DNA of 56,977 bases, taken from DATBGZ01 sp036557785. GTDB taxonomy: Bacteria > Actinomycetota > Actinomycetes > Mycobacteriales > Micromonosporaceae. The notes below the pieces were generated by a model. It had not been told where the DNA came from. It saw nothing but the letters and a program-made list of their open reading frames with translations, and did no database searches. Where the stretch lies: the NCBI GenBank assembly GCA_036557785.1, contig DATBGZ010000072.1, forward strand, positions 1 to 56,977, given 5' to 3'. The translations under genes were made by a program, and so were the position numbers. Shown here one piece after another: positions 17,205-25,784 of this stretch. Each line of letters begins with the position of its first letter. Position 1 is the stretch's first letter.

Positions 17205-17261
17205 TCTAGGGCCACGGACCGCGGTTTGATCTCCAACCGCGTGCCGCAGCCCTAGATCAAC
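17200..17261. terminator. Bidirectional hairpin terminator containing both stop codons
   Basis: GTTGATCTAGGGC (17200-17212) pairs exactly with GCCCTAGATCAAC (17249-17261). Inside lies a second stem, GCGGTT (17221-17226) with AACCGC (17235-17240). The TGA stops of both convergent genes (MerR regulator and ECF sigma factor) sit in the outer arms. No long T run follows on either side. Confidence 0.7.
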
Positions 17262-18501
17262 GAGGGGTGTCGGGCTGCGGCGAGAGCGCGGAGAGGCGCC
17301 GTGCCAGGAACGCCTGCTCCTGCTCGTTTTCGGTGAGAGCGAGCGCCGCCCGGTAGGCGGTGGCCGCCTCGCTGTCACGCCCCAACTGCCGTAGCAGGTC
17401 GGCCTTTGTCGATGCCAGGTAAGGGTAGCCGGCGAGGCGGCCATCGCGCTCAAGCTCTTCGATGCCCGCCAGCGCGGCTTCGGGGCCGCACACCAGGGAC
17501 ACCGCCACGAGCCGGTTGAGGGCCACCACCGGTGACTGCCAGGCCTGCAGCAACACATCGTAGAGGCTCAGTATCTGACCCCAGTCCGTCTCGGCGTAAC
17601 TCGGCGCCTCCGCGTGCAGCGCCGCGATCGCGGCCTGCAGCACGAACCGCCCGGGCCGCCCGCCGCGCAGGCCGAGTCGCACCAGAGCCGTACCGTCGGC
17701 GATCGCGGTTCGGTTCCACTGTGTACGGTCCTGCTCCTCCAACAGGAGCAGGCGACCGTCGCGTCCGGTACGGGTCGCGCGCCTCGCGTCGTGGAGCGTG
17801 AGAAGCGCCAGCAGGCCGAGCACCTCGCGCTCGTCGGGCATCAGCGTGCGCAGCATCCGGGTCAACTCCAGCGAGCGTTCGACCAGATCCGTGCGGACGA
17901 GATCCGTCCCGATCGGCGCCGTGTGCCCGGTCGTGAAGACGAGGTGCACCACGGTCAGGACCGCGTCGAGCCGGTCGGGCAGCTCGGCGGGACCCGGCAC
18001 CCGGTAGGCGATCCGGGCCGCCGAGATCTTCTTCTTCGCGCGGGTGACCCGGGCCGCCATCGTGGACTCGGTGACGAGAAACGCCCGCGCGATCTCGGCG
18101 GTCGTCAGCCCGCACACGAGCCGCAGGGTCAGCGCGACCTGAGCCTCGCGGGCCAGCGCCGGATGGCAGCAGGTGAATATCAGCCGAAGTCGATCATCAG
18201 GGATCTCCTCCGGCTCTCCTTGGCCGTCGGCCTCATCCGGTACCACGAGCAGCGGCATCTTCTCGCGGGCGGTCCGGGCCCGCCGGTGGGCGTCGAGGGC
18301 CTTGCGGCGAGCGGTCACGGTCAGCCAGGCGCCAGGGTTGTCGGGCACGCCCTCGCGCGTCCAGGCTTCGAGGGCGGCGACGTACGCGTCCTGCACGCAC
18401 TCTTCGGCCAGGTCGATGTCACCGGCAACGCGCGCCGTCGCGGCGAGCACGAGGGCCCACTCGCGACGGTGCGCGTCCGCGACCGCTTTCTCGACGCTCA
18501 A
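17257..18501 (-). CDS. ECF RNA polymerase sigma factor, ECF42-like with C-terminal TPR-like domain
   Basis: This protein of 414 residues starts at TTG 18501, just after the stop of the YCII gene. Sigma2 is VEKAVADAHRREWALVLAATARVAGDIDLAEECVQDAYVAALEAW; sigma4 contains LRLVCGLTTAEIARAFLVTESTMAARVTRAKKKI. A long C-terminal helical extension (residues ~180-414; LLLLEEQDRTQWNRTAIADGTALV..., TDWGQILSLYDVLL, repeats of Y/A helices) is the DUF6596/TPR-type domain typical of ECF42. These factors lack an anti-sigma factor and are paired with DGPF/YCII proteins, as here. Role: transcription initiation at a small regulon, probably stress-linked. Confidence 0.9.
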   Translation of the reverse strand: MSVEKAVADAHRREWALVLAATARVAGDIDLAEECVQDAYVAALEAWTREGVPDNPGAWLTVTARRKALDAHRRARTAREKMPLLVVPDEADGQGEPEEIPDDRLRLIFTCCHPALAREAQVALTLRLVCGLTTAEIARAFLVTESTMAARVTRAKKKISAARIAYRVPGPAELPDRLDAVLTVVHLVFTTGHTAPIGTDLVRTDLVERSLELTRMLRTLMPDEREVLGLLALLTLHDARRATRTGRDGRLLLLEEQDRTQWNRTAIADGTALVRLGLRGGRPGRFVLQAAIAALHAEAPSYAETDWGQILSLYDVLLQAWQSPVVALNRLVAVSLVCGPEAALAGIEELERDGRLAGYPYLASTKADLLRQLGRDSEAATAYRAALALTENEQEQAFLARRLSALSPQPDTPR

Positions 18502-18511
18502 TCCGGCAGCC

Positions 18512-18844
18512 CTACTCGAACACCTCGATCGGGCGGACCTCGACGCCTCCGAACCGGGCCGGGCAGTTCTTCGCGATCTTGATCGCCTCGTCCAGGTCGT
18601 CTGCCTCGATGAGGTAGTAGCCGCCAAGCGCCTCCTTCGTCTCCACGAACGGGCCGTCGGTGACGACGTCGTCCCGGATAGTGGTGGCGGTGGGCGTCGG
18701 CTTGAGCGCGTTGCCGCCGCGCAGCTTGCCCGCGTGCTGCTCGGCGAACCGGTTGTGGGCGTCCATCACCTCGTTGAACACGCTGGGCCCCGCCGACGCG
18801 TACTCCTCTTCGCGCTCGTAGATCAGGATCAGGTACTGGGCCAT
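18512..18844 (-). CDS. YCII-related (DGPF) protein
   Basis: This 110-residue protein starts MAQYLILIYEREEEY and contains the diagnostic TDGPFVETKEALGGYYLIEA. DGPF proteins have a ferredoxin-like fold and are the conserved partners, and often targets, of ECF42 sigma factors. The gene lies 10 bp upstream of the sigma factor start and its own start overlaps the WYL regulator stop by 16 bp, so the three form one operon. The biochemical role is unknown. Confidence 0.9.
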   Translation of the reverse strand: MAQYLILIYEREEEYASAGPSVFNEVMDAHNRFAEQHAGKLRGGNALKPTPTATTIRDDVVTDGPFVETKEALGGYYLIEADDLDEAIKIAKNCPARFGGVEVRPIEVFE

Positions 18845-19917
18845 GATGTGCTCCCCTCGCTTGGTTGGGTTCCTACGCCCTCACGACGCGCGGACCCTTG
18901 CCGAATCGACAGCTCACCGGACACATTTTCCTGACCGCCGTCGGGCCGCCCGCCGCGGCGCTGGCGTGGGATCGCGGCGGTGAGTCGGGCCGCCAGCGTT
19001 CCGATCGCGTCGAGCAGCTCCGGACCGCCCTCGACGCGGTACTCCAGCGGCAGGCCAGCCAACCACTCTTGTGCATACCTCGCTGGGTTGCTGGTGCTGC
19101 CGACCAGCACACAGCCTTCGCCGAGGGGTTCGAGGCGGCCCATGGACGGCCGGACCCAGCGCGCCACCTCCGGCAGCGGCGCCCCGAACACCACGCGGGT
19201 CGGGTAGTCCCACCCGGTCCCGAGATTCTCTTCGAGCACGACGACCGGGTCGAGGTCACGCGGCATCTCGAAACCGTACGGCGTCTGCTCGACCGTACGG
19301 ACCCGGTCAAGCCGGTAGGTGCGGACGGCGCCCGCGCGATGGGAGTGGCACAGCAGGTACCAGCGGCCGTACCGGACGACGACCGCCCACGGGTCGGCCT
19401 CGGCCTGCCACTCCTCGCCGGCCTCGGTGCAGTAGGTGAGCACCACACGACGGCGCGCCGCAACGGCGGCCACGAGGGCGCTGGTCGTGGCGGGATCGGG
19501 TCGGGTCCAGTATCGATCAGACGCCGTCGATGCGTGCTCCCGCAGCGCCGCCGCCTGCCGGCCGACACCCTCGGGCAGTGCCTGGATCACCTTGCCGAGC
19601 GCTGAGCCGACCGGATCATCGACATCGGCAGTTGCTGGCTGCCCGTCGAGCACCGCCATGACGAGGCTCAGCGCCTCGACCTCGGTGAAGACGACCGGCG
19701 GCAGCCGCACCCCGCGTCCGAGGCGGTAGCCGCCGTGCGGACCACGGGCCGACTCGACGGGGATGCCGGCCTCGCGCAGGATCCCGACGTACCGGCGGGC
19801 GGCCCGCTCGGTGACCCCCAGTCGCTCGGCGAGTTGGTCAGCCGTCGTGCCGGGTCGCGTCTGCAGGATCTCCAGGGCACGCAGCGCCCGCGCGGTGGGG
19901 CTCAGCTCGGTCGGCAC
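18829..19917 (-). CDS. WYL-domain transcriptional regulator (DeoR-type HTH)
   Basis: This protein of 362 residues starts at GTG 19917 (VPTELSPTARALRALEILQ). The HTH is TTADQLAERLGVTERAARRYVGILREAGIPVES, with a wing (GPHGGYRLGRG). The WYL domain follows (RRRVVLTYCTEAGEEWQAEADPWAVVVRYGRWYLLCHSH) and then a WCX-type region (TRVVFGAPLPEVARWV). WYL proteins bind nucleic acid or nucleotide ligands and commonly regulate DNA damage, CRISPR or defence genes, but many act locally. The last ~40 residues are a low-complexity tail. The next genes in the operon are the DGPF protein and the ECF42 factor. Confidence 0.88.
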   Translation of the reverse strand: MPTELSPTARALRALEILQTRPGTTADQLAERLGVTERAARRYVGILREAGIPVESARGPHGGYRLGRGVRLPPVVFTEVEALSLVMAVLDGQPATADVDDPVGSALGKVIQALPEGVGRQAAALREHASTASDRYWTRPDPATTSALVAAVAARRRVVLTYCTEAGEEWQAEADPWAVVVRYGRWYLLCHSHRAGAVRTYRLDRVRTVEQTPYGFEMPRDLDPVVVLEENLGTGWDYPTRVVFGAPLPEVARWVRPSMGRLEPLGEGCVLVGSTSNPARYAQEWLAGLPLEYRVEGGPELLDAIGTLAARLTAAIPRQRRGGRPDGGQENVSGELSIRQGSARREGVGTQPSEGSTSWPST

Positions 19918-20047
19918 ACTCAGAAAGACTAGGCCGCATTCGGCCACGGAACGAGAGGAACCGGAAGTCGATTGACCGGAACTAGCTCTACTGTGACCGT
20001 CCAGGACCGAGCTCGCCCCCACCCTCGCGACCGAAGCGGAGGCCTGC

Positions 20048-20614
20048 ATGACATATGTTGTCCGATCCCTCGACGCATCGACATGGGACGCGTTCGCGGA
20101 CCTCGTCGAGCGCAACAACGGGATCTTCGGCGGCTGCTGGTGCATCGGCTTCCATCCCGAGGGTGGCGTGCGCGGGACCGACCACCGCGCGGCTAAGGAA
20201 GAGCGGGTGCGCACCGGTCGGGCGCACGCCGCCCTCGTCCTCGACGACGCGGGCGCCGCCCAGGGCTGGTGCCAGTACGGCGACCCCGCCGAGCTCTCCC
20301 GCATCAAGCATCGGCGCGAGTACGACAAGGACGCGCCGCCGCTGCCGAACTGGCGAATCACCTGCTTCTATGTCGACAAGCGTCATCGCGGGCAGGGCAT
20401 CGCGCGAGCCGCCCTGGGCGGGGCGCTCGACCAGATCGCTCAGGCCGGTGGCGGTCTCGTCGAGGGCATCTCCGAGGTCACGGCAGGGCGGGAGACGCAG
20501 GGCCGGTTCCTGTACACGGGCACCGTGGAGCTCTTCGAGGACTTCGGGTTCAGCCGGGTACGGCAGGTGGGCAAGCACGCCTGGATCGTGAGCCGGGTGG
20601 TCGAACCCGCCTGA
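20048..20614 (+). CDS. GNAT family N-acetyltransferase
   Basis: This 188-residue protein has a GNAT core: beta4 ITCFYVDKRHRGQGIARAALGGAL (acetyl-CoA pyrophosphate loop R/Q-x-x-G-x-G/A: RHRGQGIA), an N-terminal segment with FGGCWCIGFHPEGG, and a C-terminal ELFEDFGFSRVRQVG. The N-terminal 'GGCWC' block is typical of an actinobacterial GNAT subgroup of unknown substrate. It is transcribed alone, divergent from the WYL operon, and the PBP gene follows 79 bp later. Confidence 0.88.
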   Translation: MTYVVRSLDASTWDAFADLVERNNGIFGGCWCIGFHPEGGVRGTDHRAAKEERVRTGRAHAALVLDDAGAAQGWCQYGDPAELSRIKHRREYDKDAPPLPNWRITCFYVDKRHRGQGIARAALGGALDQIAQAGGGLVEGISEVTAGRETQGRFLYTGTVELFEDFGFSRVRQVGKHAWIVSRVVEPA

Positions 20615-20693
20615 TCCTCCACGCGTCGCCCGGCACCGACCTGGCATCGCCGGATGTTGGTGCTTGATTAGGGGACAAACCCCATGTAATGGT

Positions 20694-23102
20694 ATGCACG
20701 TGGACCGGCGCCTCCGGCGTATCGGAGAGTGGCTGAACGGGGCGGCACAGTGGCCGGCCCGGGCTTGGACGACAGGGCGGGATCGCCTTGCGTCGGTCGG
20801 GTCCGCGGGCCGGCAGCGCATTCGGTCGGCGGCGACGGCCGGGCGCGAACGGGCGCAAACGGCCGCCGCGGCGCGAGCCGAACGGCAGGAGACCAGGCGT
20901 ACGGCCGCGACGGCGCGGCAAGCGGAGGCGATCGCGCGCCGTGAGGAGGCGGCGGTCCGCCAAGCCGCCGAGCGCGAGGCGGCAACCCGCCGCTACCATC
21001 TGCGGCTGGCGCGCAAGGACCGCAGGCGCAAGGCGCGGCGCCTTCGGTTGCTCCTCTTGGTCCTGGTCTCCCCGGTCCTCATCGCGACCAGCCTCGGCGC
21101 GGCTTCGTACTACGTGGACACTGTCCCGCTCCCGGCCGAGCTCAAGCTCCCCGAAGCGACCACTGTCTATTACTCCGACGGCGTGACGCCGATCGCCCGG
21201 CTCGGCTCGGTGAACCGGACCATCCTGCGGCCCGGCCAGTTCAACGACGCGGTTACCGAGGCCATCGTCGCGGCCGAGGACCGCACCTTCTGGACCAATG
21301 ACGGCGTCGACCTGGGCAGCGTCCTTCGCGCCGCGTGGAACAACGCGACCGGCGGCGAGATCCAGGGCGGTTCGACCATCACGCAGCAGTACGCCCGTCT
21401 GGTGGCGGGGCTGCGCGGGGTCACGTACGGCCGCAAGGCACGCGAGGCCATGCTCGCGTGGAAGATCGACCGGTCGTACTCCAAGGACGAGATCCTCGCC
21501 TTCTACCTCAACACGATCCCGTTCGGGCGTGGCGCATACGGCATCGAGGCGGCCGCGCAGACCTTCTTCGGCAAGACGGCACGTCGCGACGCTCCCGTGG
21601 CCCAACAGGTGACCGTCGCCGAGGCGATGCTGCTGGCCGCGCTCGTCAAGCAGCCTGAGCCGGACCCGAGCGACCCGGATGGGAAGCCCGGTTACGATCC
21701 GGCCCGCGGCGGCGTGGCGGCGGCGAACTCGTTGTCGCGTTGGGAGTACGTCCGCGATGGCATGGTCCAGTTGGGATACCTGACTGCCGCCCAGGCGCGG
21801 GCGCTGCGGTACCCCACGACCGTACGGGCGCTCGACCCGGACGCCGACCTGCGCGCGCTGGACCTGCCGACCGGGCTGGCGGTGAGCCATGCGCTGAGCG
21901 AGCTGCGCCAACACGAACCGTTCCGGGGCAGACCGGCCGACTACATCGCCAACGGTGGGTTCCACATCGTGACCACATTGGACCCACGGATCCAGGCTGC
22001 GGCCGAGGCGGCGGCCGACATCCGGCGAGCGACCGCCCCGGACGTCGTGCGCGGCCAACCCGACGACTGGCAGGCCGCCCTCGTCGCGATCGAGCCCGGC
22101 ACCGGACGCGTGCTCGCGTACTACGGCGGCAACCAGGGCACGGGAGCAGATCACGCGGGCTGGTTCTCCGACGCGTCCGGCGCGCCGAAGGGGTACGGCC
22201 AGCATCCACCCGGTTCCTCGTTCAAGGTGTACGACCTCGCGGAGGCGCTGCGGCAGGGCATCGCCCTCGACTCTGTCTGGGATTCGCCGGCGGTCAAGGA
22301 GTTCCCGGCCAGCGGCCGGGTATTCGGATCGCCGGCCGGCCCGGTCCGCAACTCCGCGACCGCGCCCTGCCAGCCACGGTGCACGCTGTGGGAGGCGACC
22401 GTCGCGTCGCTGAACGTCACCTTCTTCGATCTGACCGAACGCCTCGGCACGGCCAACGTCATCGCCATGGCACAGCGGGCTGGCGTCGATGCACTGTGGA
22501 CAGACGACGCCCGCCGCGTCGACCTCACACCGGAGGCAGACCTGAGCCCGTTCACGACCGAGGTTGGCATCGGCCAGTTCGGTCTTACCGTCCTCGACCA
22601 CGCCAACGGCATGGCGACGTTCGCCGCGGGCGGCACGCGCGCCGAGGCGCACTTCGTGCGCGAGGTGACGCAGGACGGCGTGCGCGTCTATGCCGAGCAG
22701 GTGACCCAGGCCGACGTCGGTCTGACCCGCGAGCAGGTCGATGAGCTGACCTGGGTGCTGAGCCAGGTGCCGTCGGCGAAGCTGGGCAACGGCTGGGACT
22801 CGGCCGGCAAGACGGGCACCTGGCAGTCCGGCCAGAACAGCAGCCACAACGGGAATACCTGGATGGTCGGCTACACCGGGGCGCTCGCCGCGGCGGTCTG
22901 GCTCGGTACCACCGACGGCAAGTCGCTGATCACCACCGATGGTCACGACGTCTACGGCTCGACCCACGCCGCACAGATCTGGCGACAGTTCATGACCCAG
23001 GCTCTGGCGGCTTCCGGGCTCAACCCGGACGACTATCGGTTCCCGTCGCCGACGGTCATCCCCGCGCCGGCCGCCAGCCTGTCACCACCGCCGGCTGGAT
23101 AA
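20694..23102 (+). CDS. Class A penicillin-binding protein (transglycosylase/transpeptidase)
   Basis: This protein of 802 residues polymerises and crosslinks peptidoglycan. An Arg/Ala-rich cytoplasmic coiled region (~residues 1-115) is followed by one membrane segment (LLLLVLVSPVLIATSLGAA). The GT51 domain has catalytic EDRTFW (Glu195) and GGSTITQQYAR. The transpeptidase domain has Ser508-S-F-Lys511, Ser572-L-Asn574 and Lys706-T-G-T. The C terminus is short, without PASTA repeats. Starts considered: ATG 20694, or TTG 20664. A small GGGG-ACAAA-CCCC hairpin (20671-20683) lies between the two, where it could affect initiation. All catalytic residues are present. Confidence 0.93.
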   Translation: MHVDRRLRRIGEWLNGAAQWPARAWTTGRDRLASVGSAGRQRIRSAATAGRERAQTAAAARAERQETRRTAATARQAEAIARREEAAVRQAAEREAATRRYHLRLARKDRRRKARRLRLLLLVLVSPVLIATSLGAASYYVDTVPLPAELKLPEATTVYYSDGVTPIARLGSVNRTILRPGQFNDAVTEAIVAAEDRTFWTNDGVDLGSVLRAAWNNATGGEIQGGSTITQQYARLVAGLRGVTYGRKAREAMLAWKIDRSYSKDEILAFYLNTIPFGRGAYGIEAAAQTFFGKTARRDAPVAQQVTVAEAMLLAALVKQPEPDPSDPDGKPGYDPARGGVAAANSLSRWEYVRDGMVQLGYLTAAQARALRYPTTVRALDPDADLRALDLPTGLAVSHALSELRQHEPFRGRPADYIANGGFHIVTTLDPRIQAAAEAAADIRRATAPDVVRGQPDDWQAALVAIEPGTGRVLAYYGGNQGTGADHAGWFSDASGAPKGYGQHPPGSSFKVYDLAEALRQGIALDSVWDSPAVKEFPASGRVFGSPAGPVRNSATAPCQPRCTLWEATVASLNVTFFDLTERLGTANVIAMAQRAGVDALWTDDARRVDLTPEADLSPFTTEVGIGQFGLTVLDHANGMATFAAGGTRAEAHFVREVTQDGVRVYAEQVTQADVGLTREQVDELTWVLSQVPSAKLGNGWDSAGKTGTWQSGQNSSHNGNTWMVGYTGALAAAVWLGTTDGKSLITTDGHDVYGSTHAAQIWRQFMTQALAASGLNPDDYRFPSPTVIPAPAASLSPPPAG

Positions 23103-23124
23103 GGCGACCGCGCACTCTCCTCGA

Positions 23125-24129
23125 TCAGCTGGCGGCGGTTGGTACCGGCAGGCGGCGGTAGTCGCGCACTCCGACGTAGGCGGTCACGACGGCTACCGTG
23201 GCGAGGCCGATCAGTTGGACCGCGATGACGACGACCAGAGGGCTGCGGTGGGCCTCGGCAACCGCGATACCCCGGGTGGCGGCGAGCCAGCGCAGACGCG
23301 CGGGAAGCATCGCCGCGGCGGTGATGGCGAGCGCCGTCGCCCAGGCACCGACCCGCAGCCGGTGGCGCAGGAGTGGAAGCATCGCCGCCGCGGCGATGAC
23401 GGCCCATCCGGGCTCGAAGAAGTAGAGAAGGCTCAACGCGCCGTCGTCGGGCAGCGGGTGCCACGCGACGAGCAGCTCCTGCGCCACGGTCGAGGCGACA
23501 CCGAGCAGGGCGGCGCCGGCGGCGGCGAGCAGCCACGGAGAGCGCGCAGGCGGGAGTATCTCGGGCGGGAAGCCGACGACCAGGCAGGTCACCGCGACCC
23601 AGGTCGAGATGAAGACGGAGGCGTTGACCTGGCCTGAGTGCAACTCATGGGCGAACGCCACGCCCGCGACACTGGTCGCCACCGCGATGCCGCACGATGC
23701 CTGGGCCAGCAGCCGACGGCCGATGATCACCGCGACGACAGCGACGCCGGCGGTCACGGAGGCAGCGAGTTGAAGGGTGTCGATCACGTACGGCCACGCC
23801 AGCGACATCGGCGGATAGGCGCGCATGAAACCGATGATCCCCGCAGTCGCGTCGGGCACCTGAACGAGCAGGCCCAGCAGCGCGGCACGACGGACCCCGT
23901 CCCCGAGCGCTTGGGCGCGCCGGGAGCCGTGCCGCGCGCTCACCCGGGTCGAGACGGCGAGGGCAACCACGGCCCGGAACTCCGCCCAGCCTGGCGACCC
24001 GAATTCCCGGTCGTCGGGGTCGCGCCGGCCCGCCATGAAGGTCGTGACCATCTCGTCCTCGCGCTGCGCCCGGTACCAGCGCGGCAGGATCCGCAACAAC
24101 GCGCGGTAGCGCCGTTCCAGCTCGGTCAT
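23125..24129 (-). CDS. Multi-pass membrane protein of a PadR operon
   Basis: This protein of 334 residues begins MTELERRYRALLRILPRWYRAQREDEMVTTFM, the soluble N-terminal motif common in actinobacterial membrane proteins paired with PadR regulators. About eight hydrophobic segments follow. The start ATG overlaps the PadR stop (ATGA, 24126-24129), so it is the coupled downstream gene. Such PadR-coupled proteins are thought to be repressor-controlled envelope or export factors; no biochemical role is known. Confidence 0.8.
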   Translation of the reverse strand: MTELERRYRALLRILPRWYRAQREDEMVTTFMAGRRDPDDREFGSPGWAEFRAVVALAVSTRVSARHGSRRAQALGDGVRRAALLGLLVQVPDATAGIIGFMRAYPPMSLAWPYVIDTLQLAASVTAGVAVVAVIIGRRLLAQASCGIAVATSVAGVAFAHELHSGQVNASVFISTWVAVTCLVVGFPPEILPPARSPWLLAAAGAALLGVASTVAQELLVAWHPLPDDGALSLLYFFEPGWAVIAAAAMLPLLRHRLRVGAWATALAITAAAMLPARLRWLAATRGIAVAEAHRSPLVVVIAVQLIGLATVAVVTAYVGVRDYRRLPVPTAAS

Positions 24130-24464
24130 GCCGGACCTGCGGACAGAGAAGGGCGACTTCCGATGGAGCGCAGCGCGCTGCGTGCGGCCCGGACGTTCGC
24201 GGCGACCCGATCCGCCTCTGCCGCCAGGGCGCCAAGACCGGCCTGGGTGACGCGGTAGTAGCGGCGCAGGCGGCCCCGATGGATCTCCTCGCGGTCCACT
24301 TCGACCAGGCCATCCGAAACCAGCCGGTCGAGCAGCGCGTACAGCGTGGCGACCGGCAGCGAGGGTGCCTGCGGGTTCAGCGCCTGCACCGCCTGCATGA
24401 TCGCGTACCCGTGCCGGGGCCCCCGGGCCAGCACCGTCAGCACAAGGAACCTCTGTTCCTTCAT
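24126..24464 (-). CDS. PadR family transcriptional repressor
   Basis: This protein of 112 residues starts at ATG 24464: MKEQRFLVLTVLARGPRHGYAIMQAVQ, then LPVATLYALLDRLVSDGLVE and RRYYRVTQAG, the PadR winged helix (s2-like, short C terminus). It is coupled to the membrane protein gene downstream. A TATATC/GATATA dyad lies 10 bp upstream of the start and overlaps a TATACT -10-like box, fitting autorepression. Confidence 0.9.
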   Translation of the reverse strand: MKEQRFLVLTVLARGPRHGYAIMQAVQALNPQAPSLPVATLYALLDRLVSDGLVEVDREEIHRGRLRRYYRVTQAGLGALAAEADRVAANVRAARSALRSIGSRPSLSAGPA

Positions 24465-24473
24465 GCCGAAGAG

Positions 24474-24492
24474 TATATCCGATTCTGATATA
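24474..24492. promoter_or_regulatory. PadR-type operator overlapping -10
   Basis: TATATC (24474-24479) and GATATA (24487-24492) form a dyad with a 7-bp spacer just upstream of padR. On the minus strand TATACT (24472-24477) is a good -10 hexamer, so bound repressor would block the promoter. It is one of the few AT-rich spots in the window. Confidence 0.7.
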
Positions 24493-24561
24493 TGGGGCAG
24501 CCACGCCTTGCCGACGCCCCGCCGCACGGACGCCCGCCGCACGGACGCCGCGCCTCCAGCG

Positions 24562-25530
24562 TCAGGCCGCCGAAGCCGCCGATACCTCTGGCGCGGGCTG
24601 TGCCTGGGCCTGCGCGGCGAGCAGTTCCACGGTCTGCACCAGCCAGAACGCGACGAACACCAGCGCCATCACGATCTCGAGCCAGAAGAGGGTGGCGAGA
24701 TCGAGCAGGTAGAGACTCCCCGTGACCGCGATGCCGCCCACCATGGCCCAGGCAACCCACGCGTACGGATCGAGGGGCCAACGGAACAGCGTGCCGACGG
24801 CGGCGCCGATCGTGCTGAGCAGCCCGCCAGGTTCCCGGCGCTGGCGGCGCAGCGCATTGGCCAGGGTGACCGCGAGGAGGCAGATGAACAGACCAGCGCC
24901 CGCGATGTAGTGGGCGTGGTGGATGAACCAGTCCTTGTCCAGCAACAGCGCGACCCAGCCGAGCGCCCATAGGACGAAGGTGAGCCCGAACCCCCAGACG
25001 ACCTTGGCGCCGATCCTGCCACCCTGGGATCTCCGATCGACCAGGGCGAAGCTGATCGTCACGAGCAGACCCAACAGACCCAGCACCAGCAGAGTGACCA
25101 TGTTGTTCTCCACGTTCGCCCGGGTCGCGTCGGCGAGTGCCTGTACGGTCGGGCAGCTCAGGTCGCCGGAGGCCTGCTGGGTCAGGAGTGGACCGCCGCC
25201 CATCTGCTGGCAGGCTCGGACCGCCGTCTCGAAGTCCGCACCGCGCGTGGACGGGACGATCGCGACCACAGCGGCGAAGAAGCCGGCGAGGTTGAGCACG
25301 ACATCCTCGAACTCCGTCGTTCCCTTCAGCGCCACCATGCACGCGCCGGCGCCGATCAGCGCGCCGACGAAGATGGACTGTGCCGGGGTGTAGTAGTACG
25401 CGCTGACGGAGTCGAGCAGGTGGAAGTTCTGGCGCCAGGTCTGGTAAAGCACCGCCACCCCGATGCCGAGGAGCAGGATGACAATCGTGATTCGTAGGTA
25501 GCGATACGATTTTGCCTCGATCTCCGACAT
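24562..25530 (-). CDS. Hypothetical membrane protein
   Basis: This protein of 322 residues starts at ATG 25530 behind GAGGAGGACGAG, a strong Shine-Dalgarno. An acidic N terminus (MSEIEAKSY) leads to a first membrane segment, then about six more. A loop with two Cys (ACQQMGGGPLL...DLSCPTV, about residues 105-127) lies between segments and may form a disulfide outside the cell. The C terminus is Ala/Gln/Pro rich. The general plan recalls DUF998-like and other actinobacterial orphan membrane proteins; I assign no function. Confidence 0.72.
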   Translation of the reverse strand: MSEIEAKSYRYLRITIVILLLGIGVAVLYQTWRQNFHLLDSVSAYYYTPAQSIFVGALIGAGACMVALKGTTEFEDVVLNLAGFFAAVVAIVPSTRGADFETAVRACQQMGGGPLLTQQASGDLSCPTVQALADATRANVENNMVTLLVLGLLGLLVTISFALVDRRSQGGRIGAKVVWGFGLTFVLWALGWVALLLDKDWFIHHAHYIAGAGLFICLLAVTLANALRRQRREPGGLLSTIGAAVGTLFRWPLDPYAWVAWAMVGGIAVTGSLYLLDLATLFWLEIVMALVFVAFWLVQTVELLAAQAQAQPAPEVSAASAA

Positions 25531-25784
25531 CTCGTCCTCCTCGCCGATCTCGATGGATGGCAGGATGGCACGGATCCCGTCGAAGGACCACACCCGAGCA
25601 GGCCCGGCGAACCGTGGCCGTATCCTTGCCGCGCTGGTGTCGAAGGTTGCTGCGCGGCACGGGTACCCGGACGGGGCACGTGCGGTTCGACGGTCCTCGA
25701 CACGTCGCCGACGCGCGGGGAGGTCGGGACGCTAGCCGCGGACGGGGCGCGTCCTCGGCATCCCTGGCACATCGCCGCTCCTGA

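Noticed and set aside
17257..18627. 456-codon version of the ECF sigma factor
   Set aside because: The added start overlaps the DGPF gene; TTG 18501 gives the standard sigma2 beginning.
18829..20361. 510-codon version of the WYL regulator
   Set aside because: The extra N-terminal part overlaps the divergent GNAT gene and lacks domain features; GTG 19917 gives a normal WYL protein.
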